The notes beneath the pieces were generated by a model. It saw nothing but the letters and a program-made list of their open reading frames with translations, was not told the origin of the DNA and made no database searches. A DNA stretch of 64,000 bases from Flavobacteriales bacterium (lineage in GTDB: Bacteria; Bacteroidota; Bacteroidia; Flavobacteriales_D; Parvicellaceae). Position numbers and translations under genes: made by a program. Position 1 is the first letter of the stretch. Each line of letters opens with the position of its first letter. The stretch covers positions 103,983-167,982 of the forward strand of contig JAOASC010000015.1 in the NCBI GenBank assembly GCA_025210295.1, written 5' to 3'. Positions 44,766 to 54,006 of this stretch are shown here, in pieces.

Positions 44766-44773
44766 TACTTTTG
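44766..44773 (+). promoter_or_regulatory. Candidate -7 element for etfBA
   Basis: TACTTTTG, exact TAnnTTTG, about 63 bases before the etfB start. Confidence 0.4.
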
Positions 44774-44836
44774 AGAGAATTAAAAAACTAAACGATCACA
44801 TTGATCAATATATATTAACATTAATCAAGTAAAATT

Positions 44837-45577
44837 ATGAAATTATTAGTTTGTATCAGTAAAGCACCAGATACTACATCTAAGATTGCATTTACTGATG
44901 GAGACACCAAGTTTGATGAAAACGGTGTTCAATACATTGTAAATCCTTATGATGAGTGGTATGCATTAGTTAGAGCTTTAGAATTAGTTGAAGCTAACGG
45001 AGGTACAGTAACAACCATCACTGTAGGTACAGCAGCTGATGATCCAACAATAAGAAAAGCATTAGCAATTGGAGCAAATGATGCAGTAAGAATTGATGCA
45101 GAACCAACAGATTCTTACTTTGTTGCAAAACAAATTGCTGATTATGCAAAAGACAATGGGTTTGACATTGTTTTAACAGGAAAAGAAACTATTAACTACA
45201 ATGGAGCTCAATTAGGAGGAATGATTGCTGAGTTTTTAAATCAGCCTTACGTTTCTTTAGCTGAAAAATTAGATGTTGCTGGGAATGTTGCTACTTTAGA
45301 AAGAGATGTTGCTGGAGGATCAGAAGTTATTGAAGTGAACACTCCATTTGTATTGAGTGCTGCTAAAGGTATGGCTGAACAAAGAATTCCTAACATGAGA
45401 GGAATTATGGCAGCTAGAACTAAGCCTTTAAATGTCGTTGCTCCATCAGGTTCTGAAGCACTTACAGAAGTTGTTTCATACGAACTACCACCAGCTAAAT
45501 CAGCTTGTAAGTATATCGATGCAGACAACATGGACGAATTAGTAGATTTATTACATAACGAAGCAAAAGTTTTATAA
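44837..45577 (+). CDS. etfB: Electron transfer flavoprotein, beta subunit
   Basis: 246 residues, the AMP-binding half of ETF: KLLVCISKAPDTTSKI, NPYDEWYALVRALEL, GKETINYNGAQLGGMIAEFL and the C-terminal RIPNMRGIMAARTKPL. ETF carries electrons from acyl-CoA and other dehydrogenases to the quinone pool. The alpha gene starts 3 bases later, so the two subunits are made together. Confidence 0.95.
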   Translation: MKLLVCISKAPDTTSKIAFTDGDTKFDENGVQYIVNPYDEWYALVRALELVEANGGTVTTITVGTAADDPTIRKALAIGANDAVRIDAEPTDSYFVAKQIADYAKDNGFDIVLTGKETINYNGAQLGGMIAEFLNQPYVSLAEKLDVAGNVATLERDVAGGSEVIEVNTPFVLSAAKGMAEQRIPNMRGIMAARTKPLNVVAPSGSEALTEVVSYELPPAKSACKYIDADNMDELVDLLHNEAKVL

Positions 45578-45580
45578 GAT

Positions 45581-46519
45581 ATGTCAGTAATAGTATTTGT
45601 AGAATCAAAAAATGGAAACGTTTCTAAAGCAGGTTTAGAAGCTGTTTCTTATGGAAGTAAAATTGGAGATGTTACTGCTGTAACTTATGGAGATGTTGAT
45701 GCTTCTGTATTAGGAGAATATGGTGCTAAAAAAGTTTTAGTACATAAAGGATTGAGCGTTGCAAACGACCAACAAGCCACAAAATTAGTTGCTGCAGCTG
45801 TAGCCGAAACTGGAGCTGAAGTGGTAATCTTCTCTCAAGATCAAACAGGAAAAGCTATTGCACCAAGAGTTGCTGCTGCATTAAATGCAGGACATGCTTC
45901 TGGAGCTATAGATTACCCTAAAACTGACGCAGGTTTTGTTGTAAAAACAAATGTATTTTCAGGAAAAGCATTTGCTAACGTAAAAATCAACTCAGATAAA
46001 AAAGTTGTTTCTTTATTACCCAACTCTTTTTCACCAGAAAAAGTTGGAGGAAGTGCTGAAATTTCTGAAGTTTCATACGATTTAGGAACTGCAGGAATCA
46101 CAGTAAAAGAATTAAAATCTCAAGGAGAAGGTGTTCCATTACCAGAAGCTGAATTAGTTGTTTCTGCTGGTAGAGGATTAAAAGGACCTGAAAACTGGGG
46201 AATGGTTGAAGATTTAGCTGAAACCTTAGGAGCAACAACTGCTTGTTCTAGACCAGTTGCTGATATTGGTTGGAGACCTCACCACGAACATGTTGGGCAA
46301 ACAGGTTTGGCAATTCGTCCTAACTTATATATTGCTGCTGGTATTTCTGGTGCTATTCAGCACTTAGCAGGTGTAAATGGTAGTAAAACTATTGTGGTAA
46401 TTAACACTGATAGTGAAGCTCCTTTCTTTAAAGCTGCTGACTATGGAATTGTTGGAGATGCTTTTGAGGTATTACCAAAGTTAAATGAAGCGATCAAAAA
46501 GTTTAAAGCTGCTCAATAA
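45581..46519 (+). CDS. etfA: Electron transfer flavoprotein, alpha subunit
   Basis: 312 residues. The C-terminal FAD domain is clear: VVSAGRGLKGPENW, SRPVADIGWRPHHEHVGQTG, LYIAAGISGAIQHLAGV, INTDSEAPFFKAADYGIVGD. These residues hold FAD between the subunits. Length is normal. Operon with etfB and closed by a terminator at 46543. Confidence 0.95.
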   Translation: MSVIVFVESKNGNVSKAGLEAVSYGSKIGDVTAVTYGDVDASVLGEYGAKKVLVHKGLSVANDQQATKLVAAAVAETGAEVVIFSQDQTGKAIAPRVAAALNAGHASGAIDYPKTDAGFVVKTNVFSGKAFANVKINSDKKVVSLLPNSFSPEKVGGSAEISEVSYDLGTAGITVKELKSQGEGVPLPEAELVVSAGRGLKGPENWGMVEDLAETLGATTACSRPVADIGWRPHHEHVGQTGLAIRPNLYIAAGISGAIQHLAGVNGSKTIVVINTDSEAPFFKAADYGIVGDAFEVLPKLNEAIKKFKAAQ

Positions 46520-46542
46520 AATTTTGTAGTTATAAATTCATT

Positions 46543-46578
46543 AAAACGTCCTATTAAATTCTAATAGGGCGTTTTTTT
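46543..46578 (+). terminator. Terminator of etfBA
   Basis: 14-bp stem (46543-46556 with 46562-46575; core ACGTCCTATTA) with one G-T pair, a 5-base loop and a T7 tail. Confidence 0.88.
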
Positions 46579-46708
46579 ATTCGCTAAATTGTTATTAACT
46601 AACAGTCAATTTTTAAAACAAAATGAAAAGAAAGGCATACAGCCAACAAAATATTATTATTTTCGTATCTAGAGATAACTTGAGTGGATTAAACTCGAAT
46701 CCCTATTT

Positions 46709-47302
46709 ATGGAAAAAGTAAAATTAAATATCGTTGGGCTATCTTATAGTCAAACACAATCTGGAGCTTATGCGCTCGTTTTAGGTGAGGAAAAAGGAAA
46801 AAGGAGATTACCCATTATTATCGGAGGGTTTGAAGCTCAAGCCATAGCTATTGAGCTAGAAAAAATGGCTCCAAGTCGTCCGTTAACACACGATTTATTT
46901 AAAAATTTTGCAGAACAATTTGATATTCATATCAATGAGATTATTATTTATAATTTAGTTGAAGGCATTTTCTTTGCAAAACTCATTTGTGAACAAAATG
47001 GAAAAGAAATAGAGTTAGACTCTAGAACTTCAGATGCCATTGCTCTAGCTGTTCGTTTTAACTCCCCTATTTACACTTATGAATTTGTATTAAAAACAGC
47101 TGGTATTGTTCTAGAAGATGACAATTATTCTGATGACTCTGAAAATGAAGAACTTGTTTTAGAAGAGGAAAGTCCTAACGAGACTATAGAGACATTATCT
47201 ACTGAAGAGTTAAACACCCAACTAAACGATGCTATTGAACAAGAAGATTACGAAACAGCATCTAGAATTAGAGACGAAATAAATAAGAGAGAGAACAAAT
47301 AA
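46709..47302 (+). CDS. Bifunctional nuclease (DUF151) family protein with UVR motif
   Basis: 197 residues. The N-terminal DUF151 domain has LSYSQTQSGAYALVLGEEKGKRRLPIIIGGFEAQAIAIELE in outline, then RPLTHDLF and SRTSDAIALAVRF, all family hallmarks (Thermotoga-type bifunctional nuclease). After an acidic linker, residues 162-195 are a UvrB/UvrC motif (LNTQLNDAIEQEDYETASRIRDEI), a helical hairpin used to bind UvrB/UvrC or similar partners. Nuclease function is by family; the biological role is unclear. Confidence 0.9.
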   Translation: MEKVKLNIVGLSYSQTQSGAYALVLGEEKGKRRLPIIIGGFEAQAIAIELEKMAPSRPLTHDLFKNFAEQFDIHINEIIIYNLVEGIFFAKLICEQNGKEIELDSRTSDAIALAVRFNSPIYTYEFVLKTAGIVLEDDNYSDDSENEELVLEEESPNETIETLSTEELNTQLNDAIEQEDYETASRIRDEINKRENK

Positions 47303-47337
47303 TCCTTTCTAATCTCACTAATATTTTTAAGAACATT

Positions 47338-49143
47338 ATGAAGTACCTATATCAATCATTACTTGTTTTAATCTTTTTAATTATTAGTGTCCCCCTCTCT
47401 TTTAGTCAAAGTCTAAAAGAGCGTATTGTTGCTGAGTGGAAATTAGCCGAGACCGTCTATACAGATGCTACACACACTCCTTTTGATACCAACAGCTATT
47501 TTTTAAAAATAAATGCTAATGGTAGTTACGCTTTTAATTTAGGAGAAGATCCTACAGACACTACCAAAGGAACTTGGGAATTAACCAATGAGACATTAAC
47601 ACTATACCCACTTGCTGATAACTTTTCAATTAAGGTGGATTCAGCCTTTATCGAACTAGATTCTTCGAATAGAGAAATCAAATTTTACGCAGATGGCAAT
47701 CACTTTATGTCTAATAAAAATGGGCAATTAGAACAAAAAGTTGCGCTATTAAATTTCGAGATCACCGAAAGTAGCGAAGGACAATTACATCTAAAATCTG
47801 GTGAAGAGACTTCTGTATTCCATATAAAAAAATCAAAACCTCAAGCTGAACCAAGTTTTACTTTCTCTTCTATTATCAGGGGATTAATTGGGATGTTCTT
47901 TTTGGTGCTTATAGCTTGGTTATTTAGTACCAACAGAGGGGCTATTGACTGGAGATTAGTCGGAACTGGACTTTTATTTCAATTAATCATAGCTGTACTT
48001 GTTCTAAAAGTTGGTTGGATAGAATACGGTTTTGAAAGAGTTAGTAAAGGCTTTGTTGGTTTAATTGAATATACCAATTATGGCGTTGACTTTTTATTTG
48101 GTCAATTTGGCATAGGAAAGATACAGTCTCCGCTTTTAAACTTTGCTTTTAAAATCTTACCAACTATTATCTTTTTCTCAGCATTAATGAGCTTATTATA
48201 TTACTGGGGAATATTACAAAAAATCGTTTACGTATTTGCTTGGGTCATGAAAAAAATCATGCGCCTTTCAGGTGCAGAAAGTTTAGCTGCAGCAGGTAAT
48301 GTATTTTTAGGACAAACAGAGTCTCCATTATTAGTCAAACCTTATTTAGGTAAGATGACCAAATCTGAAATTATGTGTTTAATGACCGGAGGAATGGCAA
48401 CCATTGCTGGAGGGGTACTTGCTTCTTATATTGGTTTTCTTGGAGGGGACGATCCTGAACAACGTGTCTTTTTTGCCAAACACTTATTAACGGCATCCAT
48501 AATTTCCGCTCCAGCAGCTATTGTAGCCGCCAAAATTTTAGTTCCTGAAACAGAACAAATTAATACAGACCTTTCTATTTCTAAAGATAAAATTGGTACC
48601 AATGCATTAGAAGCTATTTCAAATGGTACTTCTGATGGCTTAAAACTAGCAGTCAATGTTGGTGCGATGTTGTTAGTTTTTATTTCCTTAATGGCGCTAG
48701 GTAATGGAATTTTAGGATGGATTGGTGGATTTGGAGGAATCAATGATTGGATTGCTGCCAACACACAATATTCAGTACTTTCTTTTGAATTAATTTTAGG
48801 ATATATAGGAAGACCTATTGTTTGGGTTATGGGAATTGATTGGTCTGAATCTATTTATGTTGGAGAACTATTAGGAACAAAGACAGTTGTTAACGAGTTT
48901 GTTGGGTATATCAAACTTGGAGAAATGAAAAACGCTGGTGTATTATCTGAAAAATCAGTAATCATGAGTACTTATATGTTATGTGGCTTTGCCAATTTTG
49001 CTTCTATTGGAATTCAAATTGGAGGTATTGGAGCATTGATTCCTAGTAAAAAAGGATTATTATCTCAACTGGGAATGCGTTCTTTGGTTGGCGGAACTGT
49101 TGCATGTTTATTAACGGCAGTTGTTGTAGGAATGATGTACTAA
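47338..49143 (+). CDS. Concentrative nucleoside transporter with N-terminal lipocalin-like domain
   Basis: 601 residues, about 180 more than usual for CNT/NupC proteins. A signal peptide (ends FSQ) is followed by a beta-rich domain (about 25-170: IVAEWKLAETVYTD, NGSYAFNLGEDPTDTTKGTWELTNETLTLYP in outline), like the lipocalin-type domain of Bacteroidota secreted proteins. The CNT core then has about nine helices: FAWVMKKIMRLSGAESLAAAGNVFLGQTESPLLVKPYL (in outline) is the substrate and sodium site, and LCGFANFASIGIQIGGIGAL the second. It should import nucleosides with sodium. The domain would sit in the periplasm. Confidence 0.88.
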   Translation: MKYLYQSLLVLIFLIISVPLSFSQSLKERIVAEWKLAETVYTDATHTPFDTNSYFLKINANGSYAFNLGEDPTDTTKGTWELTNETLTLYPLADNFSIKVDSAFIELDSSNREIKFYADGNHFMSNKNGQLEQKVALLNFEITESSEGQLHLKSGEETSVFHIKKSKPQAEPSFTFSSIIRGLIGMFFLVLIAWLFSTNRGAIDWRLVGTGLLFQLIIAVLVLKVGWIEYGFERVSKGFVGLIEYTNYGVDFLFGQFGIGKIQSPLLNFAFKILPTIIFFSALMSLLYYWGILQKIVYVFAWVMKKIMRLSGAESLAAAGNVFLGQTESPLLVKPYLGKMTKSEIMCLMTGGMATIAGGVLASYIGFLGGDDPEQRVFFAKHLLTASIISAPAAIVAAKILVPETEQINTDLSISKDKIGTNALEAISNGTSDGLKLAVNVGAMLLVFISLMALGNGILGWIGGFGGINDWIAANTQYSVLSFELILGYIGRPIVWVMGIDWSESIYVGELLGTKTVVNEFVGYIKLGEMKNAGVLSEKSVIMSTYMLCGFANFASIGIQIGGIGALIPSKKGLLSQLGMRSLVGGTVACLLTAVVVGMMY

Positions 49144-49153
49144 ACCTAACATT

Positions 49154-50575
49154 ATGAGTCCACAAAGTTTTGATTATTCCGATCTTTTTAAGCTCCAAAA
49201 ACAGCATTTTCAATCTGTTTTACAACAGGAACGTTTATACGCTAGAAAAGAACGGTTACTGAAAATTAAAAAGTGGATCAAAAAACACCCAGACTTAATT
49301 AAAAAAGCGCTTTATAAAGACTTTAAAAAGTCGCCTCAAGAAGTCGCTATATCTGAAATTAAACCTGTAATTGGAGAAATTAATACTGCCTTAAAAAAAC
49401 TTCGTGATTGGCATCAACCTCAACGCGTAGGAACTCCACTAACGTTAATTGGAACTCGAGCAAAAATTGTTAAAGAACCTAAAGGAGTAACGCTAGTCAT
49501 CGCGCCATGGAACTTTCCTTTTATGTTGGCCATTGGACCAGTTATCTCAGCAATTGCTGCTGGTAATACTATTGTGCTGAAACCATCAGAAATGACACCT
49601 CATACTGAAAAGTTGATCCAGCAAATGATCGAGGCTATTTTTGATAAAAAAGAGGTTGCTGTTATTACTGGAGGAATAGAAGAAACCCAAGCATTATTAG
49701 AATTACCTTGGAACCATATTTTCTTTACAGGAAGTCCACAAGTTGGAAAAATCATCATGCAAAAAGCTGCTAAACACCTCACTTCTGTGACATTAGAACT
49801 AGGAGGAAGAAATGCAGCAATTATTACCAAAAACACCAACTTAAGAGCTACTGCAAAAAAGCTAGCTTGGGGAAAGTTCTTTAACAATGGACAGTCCTGT
49901 GTCTCTCCAAATTATCTATTAATTGATGCAGAAGTAAAAGAAGCTTTTATCAATGAACTTAAGTATGAATTTGTAGAAATGTATGGAAACTACCCCAAAG
50001 AAATAAAGGCTAATCCCGCTATAGCAAGAGTAGTTAACCACAAACATTTCCAAAGAATATGTAAGCTTGTAGATCACACACTCTCAGCTGATGGCAGTAT
50101 TGTTTTTGGAAATCACAGAGATGCAGAGGAAAACTACCTTTCCCCTACTATTTTAACCATCAAATCTACTGATTCTCCCATTTTTCAGGAAGAAATATTT
50201 GGACCTGTTTTGCCTATTTTAGAATACAGAAACTTGGATGAAGCTCTAAAAATAATCAATGCAGTAGAACCTGCTTTAGCACTTTATATTTTCTCTAATT
50301 CAAAGCGTACACAACAAAAAATTATAAGAAATACTTCCGCAGGAACAACAGTAATTAACGATACCACAATTCAATTTGCTCACCCAAATTTACCTTTTGG
50401 AGGTATTGGAATGTCTGGAATGGGAAAAGCTCACGGCTATTTTGGTTTTCTAGAGTTTACCAATCAACGAGCTGTCTTAAAACAAAGAAAGAAATTGACT
50501 ACCTCACAATTAATCTACCCAAAATATAATGCAATTAAAAACCTAATTATCAAGTATATTACTTGGTATGAGTAA
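49154..50575 (+). CDS. Aldehyde dehydrogenase (class 3-like)
   Basis: 473 residues, NAD(P)-dependent. APWNFPF, Lys in VLKPSEMTPHTE, FTGSPQVGKI, the general-base Glu in LELGGRN (about 216) and the nucleophile Cys in NNGQSCVSPNYLL (about 250) are all present. The short N-terminus and hydrophobic C-terminus (LIIKYITWYE) are like class 3 fatty-aldehyde dehydrogenases, which suggests long-chain aldehydes and membrane contact, but substrate is unproved. It starts 10 bases after the transporter gene and is followed by the third fibre gene after 9. Confidence 0.92.
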   Translation: MSPQSFDYSDLFKLQKQHFQSVLQQERLYARKERLLKIKKWIKKHPDLIKKALYKDFKKSPQEVAISEIKPVIGEINTALKKLRDWHQPQRVGTPLTLIGTRAKIVKEPKGVTLVIAPWNFPFMLAIGPVISAIAAGNTIVLKPSEMTPHTEKLIQQMIEAIFDKKEVAVITGGIEETQALLELPWNHIFFTGSPQVGKIIMQKAAKHLTSVTLELGGRNAAIITKNTNLRATAKKLAWGKFFNNGQSCVSPNYLLIDAEVKEAFINELKYEFVEMYGNYPKEIKANPAIARVVNHKHFQRICKLVDHTLSADGSIVFGNHRDAEENYLSPTILTIKSTDSPIFQEEIFGPVLPILEYRNLDEALKIINAVEPALALYIFSNSKRTQQKIIRNTSAGTTVINDTTIQFAHPNLPFGGIGMSGMGKAHGYFGFLEFTNQRAVLKQRKKLTTSQLIYPKYNAIKNLIIKYITWYE

Positions 50576-50584
50576 ACAACAATT

Positions 50585-52753
50585 ATGAAATATTTTGTAC
50601 TACTATTACTTACGACAGCAACCTTTGTAGTTGCTTTTTCTCAAAATATTGGAATCAACCAAGCCAACCCTACCAATTCGCTTCATGTTTCTCCTGTTAA
50701 CCTTGGAGATAATCCCTTGCGTATTGATGGCGTACAAGCCTATGCTGTTGGAGACACTTCGCTTTTAATGATTAATACAACTACAGGTATTGTTAAATAC
50801 ATTAACCCTGCTGATTTTGTTTCTATTATTAGTGGTGGTGCTGGCTTAGGAACAGACAATCAAAACATTGACAGTTTAACATTGAATGGACTTACATTAA
50901 CTACTTTTATTGAAAATGGAAATCCTGCCAATGTTGATTTAACTCCACTAACTGATAGTGCTGTTAATAATATCATCAATAATGCTGACACCTTATTTTC
51001 AAGCAGTTCTTTTATTGATAGTGTAACAACATTACTATATAATAATGCTGATACTTTATTAAGCAACACGACCTTCATCAACAATTTAAGAGATTCCATT
51101 GATACAGATGTTGATAGTGTGACACTTACAGGTACTACCCTAACCATCTACGAAAATGGTAATGGTGTATTTGTTGATTTAAGTTCGTTGAGTGATGCTG
51201 ATGCCGATCCTCAAAATGAAATTCAGGATTTAAACTTAACAGGAAATAACTTAACCATTACCAACAACTCCACTCCCACTGCAATAGATTTAAGTCCGTA
51301 TTTAGACAATACTGATGCGCAAACGCTTTCTTTATCTGGAAATACGTTAACAATTAGTAACGGAAATAATGTCACACTAACAGACAATGTTAATGATGCT
51401 GACAGTGATCCAACCAATGAAATTCAAACCATTTCAAAATCAGGAAGTACTGTTACATTGAGTAATGGAGGCGGTTCTTTTACTGATGATGATACTCAAT
51501 TAACCGAAGCTCAAGTAGATGCTTATGCTAATAACAATGGCTATTTAACATCTTTTACCGAAGTGGATGGCTCTGTTACCAATGAGTTACAAACCATTTC
51601 AAAATCTGGAAGTACTGTTACGTTGAGTAATGGTGGAGGATCATTTACTGATGACGACACTCAATTAACTGAAGCTCAAGTGGATGCTTATGCTAATAAC
51701 AATGGGTATCTGACTTCTTTTACTGAGGTCGATGGCTCGGTTACCAATGAGTTACAAAACCTTTCTTTAAGTGGAACGACTTTGAGTATTAGCAGTGGGA
51801 ATAATGTTAACCTAAGTGCTTTTAATGGTGATATTACAGGGGTAACTGCTGGCGTTGGATTAACGGGCGGAGGTACAAATGGAGCTTTAACGATTAATGC
51901 TGCTGCTAATAATGGAATTACAGTTAACGCTGGAGCGGATAGAATCCAATTAGGGGGAGCTTTAGTTCAAAACACGACAATAACAAATGGTAACTTTGGA
52001 ATGACCTTTAACCTTAATGGCACAGGTGATTTTACCGTTCAAGATGCAGGGGTAAGTCACTTTCAAGTTGCTGACAATGGGCTTACTTTCTTCGGTGATG
52101 ATGCTTATTGGAGAGATGGAACTACTGGCGGTACCAACTTGATGTCGCTCATAGACGATGGGGATGATGGGAGGTTAAGAATTTATGAAAATGGAGTGCC
52201 TTCTGTTGACTTAGATGCCAACTCTCAATTTGTCTTCAATGAACAGGGGTTAGACAGAAATTTTAGAGTAGAATCAAACAATAACTCAGCAATGCTATTT
52301 GTAGATGCCGGCACAAATAGAGTGGGATTAGGCATTACAGGACCATCCAGCACTTTAGATGTGAATGGTAATGCTAGAATTAGAAATATTCCTACAACTT
52401 CTTCGTCTGCTGCTGCTCCTCTATATGCTGATGCTAGTGGAAATATCTATAAAAAAACCTCAACTTTTAATAGTGGGGTTAATGGTTTTAGTATTTTGCC
52501 CTCTGGTATGATTATGCAATGGGGAACAATTACCAGTGTTCCTTTAAACCAATCTTTTAACACGGTTACTTTTCCTATTGCTTTTCCAAATGCCTGTAGA
52601 AACGTTCAAGCTACTATTCATCGAAATGCGGCAATCAGTGGAACAGTAGCTACTGTTGTTAGAAATGTAAGTAATACTGGATGCCAAATAGCTGGAGACC
52701 ATGATACCAGCGTTAGTACAGGTAATATTAATTGGTTTGCTATTGGCTTTTAA
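50585..52753 (+). CDS. Secreted fibre protein sharing the base of the collar/needle proteins (paralogue 3)
   Basis: 722 residues. Signal peptide ends FSQ. Residues about 21-210 match the two tandem fibre proteins (NIGINQANPTNSLHVSP, GDTSLLMINTTTGIVKYI, LLYNNADTLL, RDSIDTDVDSVTL). Two consecutive 55-residue repeats follow (LQTISKSGSTVTLSNGGGSF to SVTNE; 165 bp each). Then a Gly/Asn-rich region (GVGLTGGGTNGALTI) and a different C-terminus: VEDAG/DFTVQDAG strands, SSTLDVNGNARIRNI, and a final SFNTVTFPIAFPNACRN type domain. No collar domain and no His-x-His needle. So the base is shared, the tip is exchanged. Likely a trimeric surface or secreted fibre; role unknown. Confidence 0.78.
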   Translation: MKYFVLLLLTTATFVVAFSQNIGINQANPTNSLHVSPVNLGDNPLRIDGVQAYAVGDTSLLMINTTTGIVKYINPADFVSIISGGAGLGTDNQNIDSLTLNGLTLTTFIENGNPANVDLTPLTDSAVNNIINNADTLFSSSSFIDSVTTLLYNNADTLLSNTTFINNLRDSIDTDVDSVTLTGTTLTIYENGNGVFVDLSSLSDADADPQNEIQDLNLTGNNLTITNNSTPTAIDLSPYLDNTDAQTLSLSGNTLTISNGNNVTLTDNVNDADSDPTNEIQTISKSGSTVTLSNGGGSFTDDDTQLTEAQVDAYANNNGYLTSFTEVDGSVTNELQTISKSGSTVTLSNGGGSFTDDDTQLTEAQVDAYANNNGYLTSFTEVDGSVTNELQNLSLSGTTLSISSGNNVNLSAFNGDITGVTAGVGLTGGGTNGALTINAAANNGITVNAGADRIQLGGALVQNTTITNGNFGMTFNLNGTGDFTVQDAGVSHFQVADNGLTFFGDDAYWRDGTTGGTNLMSLIDDGDDGRLRIYENGVPSVDLDANSQFVFNEQGLDRNFRVESNNNSAMLFVDAGTNRVGLGITGPSSTLDVNGNARIRNIPTTSSSAAAPLYADASGNIYKKTSTFNSGVNGFSILPSGMIMQWGTITSVPLNQSFNTVTFPIAFPNACRNVQATIHRNAAISGTVATVVRNVSNTGCQIAGDHDTSVSTGNINWFAIGF
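51425..51754 (+). repeat. Two in-frame 165-bp direct repeats in fibre paralogue 3
   Basis: 51425-51589 and 51590-51754 encode the same 55 residues with only third-position and a few other silent base changes. A short third start follows. The protein sequence is conserved while the DNA has drifted, so selection keeps the repeats alike. Confidence 0.9.
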
Positions 52754-52830
52754 ATAACAATTTTTAACCCATTGTTTTTCATTATTCTGTTCTAAAATAG
52801 TACATTCGCAAAATAAAATTCAAGTAAAAA

Positions 52831-53724
52831 GTGAGGACAACTGGTAAAATAAAGACAACTGAAGTTTCTACGGTATTAGGAATGTCTTTATTGCTATTCT
52901 TATTAGGACTTTTAGCTTATGTATTGGCTATCACTAATTCAGCAGCTAAAGAAATCAAACAGCAGTTGGTTGTTGATGTCTATTTTAGAGATGATGCTCG
53001 AGAGATTGATGTTAGAAAACTTGAAAAAGAATTATTATCCATGCCAGCTGTAATTGCGGCAAACTATATTTCAAAGGATTCGGCCAAGGCAATTCTTATG
53101 GAACAACAGGGAGAAGATGTTTTTGAAATTATAGATGGTGTAAATCCTTTAAAACAGCTGATTGTTGTTAATCTTGGTACAGCTTATGTCAACAAAGACT
53201 CTGCTGCTGTTTTTAAAGAAACTTTATTGGCTAAAAACGAATACATTATTGATGAAGTATTTTATAATCAAGCCCACTTTTTAGAAATTGGACAATCGTT
53301 TAATAAGCTGAAAATCTTCTTATTAATCGCTGCACTTTTACTACTAATCATAGCAATATTGTTGATTAACAACACTATTCGATTAGCGGTATTTTCTAAA
53401 CGTTTTTTAATTCGTACGATGCAATTAGTAGGAGCTAAATCTTCCTTTATAAGGAGACCATTTTTACGTTCCTCAATTATTCAAGGGATTATTTCTGCTT
53501 TTATAGGTATTTTATTACTGCTTGGAGCAGGATATTTACTTGCTGAGTTCAATCCACAATCCATAGAAAGTATTACGGCATCTGTAGCTATTTTTGACCA
53601 AGAAATGCTTCTAATAGGCTATATTTTTGGAGGAATGATTATATCAGGTATTCTTATCAGTTATATTTCTACATTTTTTGCTTTAAATAAATATCTTTGG
53701 ATAAAAACCGATAAACTTTTTTAA
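52831..53724 (+). CDS. ftsX: Cell-division protein FtsX (permease-like subunit)
   Basis: 297 residues from a GTG start. Four membrane helices: one at about 15-38, then, after a periplasmic loop (about 45-165, with LLSMPAVIAANYISKDSAKAILMEQQGED in outline), three more around 170-290. The loop LIRTMQLVGAKSSFIRRPFLRSSIIQG is the FtsX hallmark. With FtsE it controls septal wall hydrolysis. Order ftsX-DUF3098-uppP-truB is conserved in Bacteroidota. Confidence 0.93.
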   Translation: MRTTGKIKTTEVSTVLGMSLLLFLLGLLAYVLAITNSAAKEIKQQLVVDVYFRDDAREIDVRKLEKELLSMPAVIAANYISKDSAKAILMEQQGEDVFEIIDGVNPLKQLIVVNLGTAYVNKDSAAVFKETLLAKNEYIIDEVFYNQAHFLEIGQSFNKLKIFLLIAALLLLIIAILLINNTIRLAVFSKRFLIRTMQLVGAKSSFIRRPFLRSSIIQGIISAFIGILLLLGAGYLLAEFNPQSIESITASVAIFDQEMLLIGYIFGGMIISGILISYISTFFALNKYLWIKTDKLF

Positions 53725-53736
53725 ATAACATAGACC

Positions 53737-53997
53737 ATGTCGAATAACAGACTAGCAATTCCAGTAGAGAATTACAAATACATATTAATTGGATTAATTA
53801 TAACCGTAATCGGCTTCTTCTTAATGGAAGGTGGCGGTTCTGAAGATGTCAATGTCTTTATTGAAGAGGAACTGTTCTCTTTTAGAAGAATAACCCTAGC
53901 TCCTTTTGTGGTGATGACAGGCTTTGGTATTGTATTATATGCTATTCTAAAGCGTCCTAAGCAGAGTGAACCTACTTCAAATTCTACTGAAGAATAA
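53737..53997 (+). CDS. DUF3098 small membrane protein
   Basis: 86 residues, two membrane helices (about 15-30 and 53-69), short acidic tail. It always lies between ftsX and uppP in Bacteroidota, the main reason to name the family. Role unknown; envelope work is likely from the neighbours. Confidence 0.88.
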   Translation: MSNNRLAIPVENYKYILIGLIITVIGFFLMEGGGSEDVNVFIEEELFSFRRITLAPFVVMTGFGIVLYAILKRPKQSEPTSNSTEE

Positions 53998-54006
53998 TTA
54001 TACTGA

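Noticed and set aside
51425..51754. CRISPR or other non-coding repeat array
   Set aside because: The 165-bp repeats are adjacent, in frame, and encode the same 55 residues inside a longer protein.
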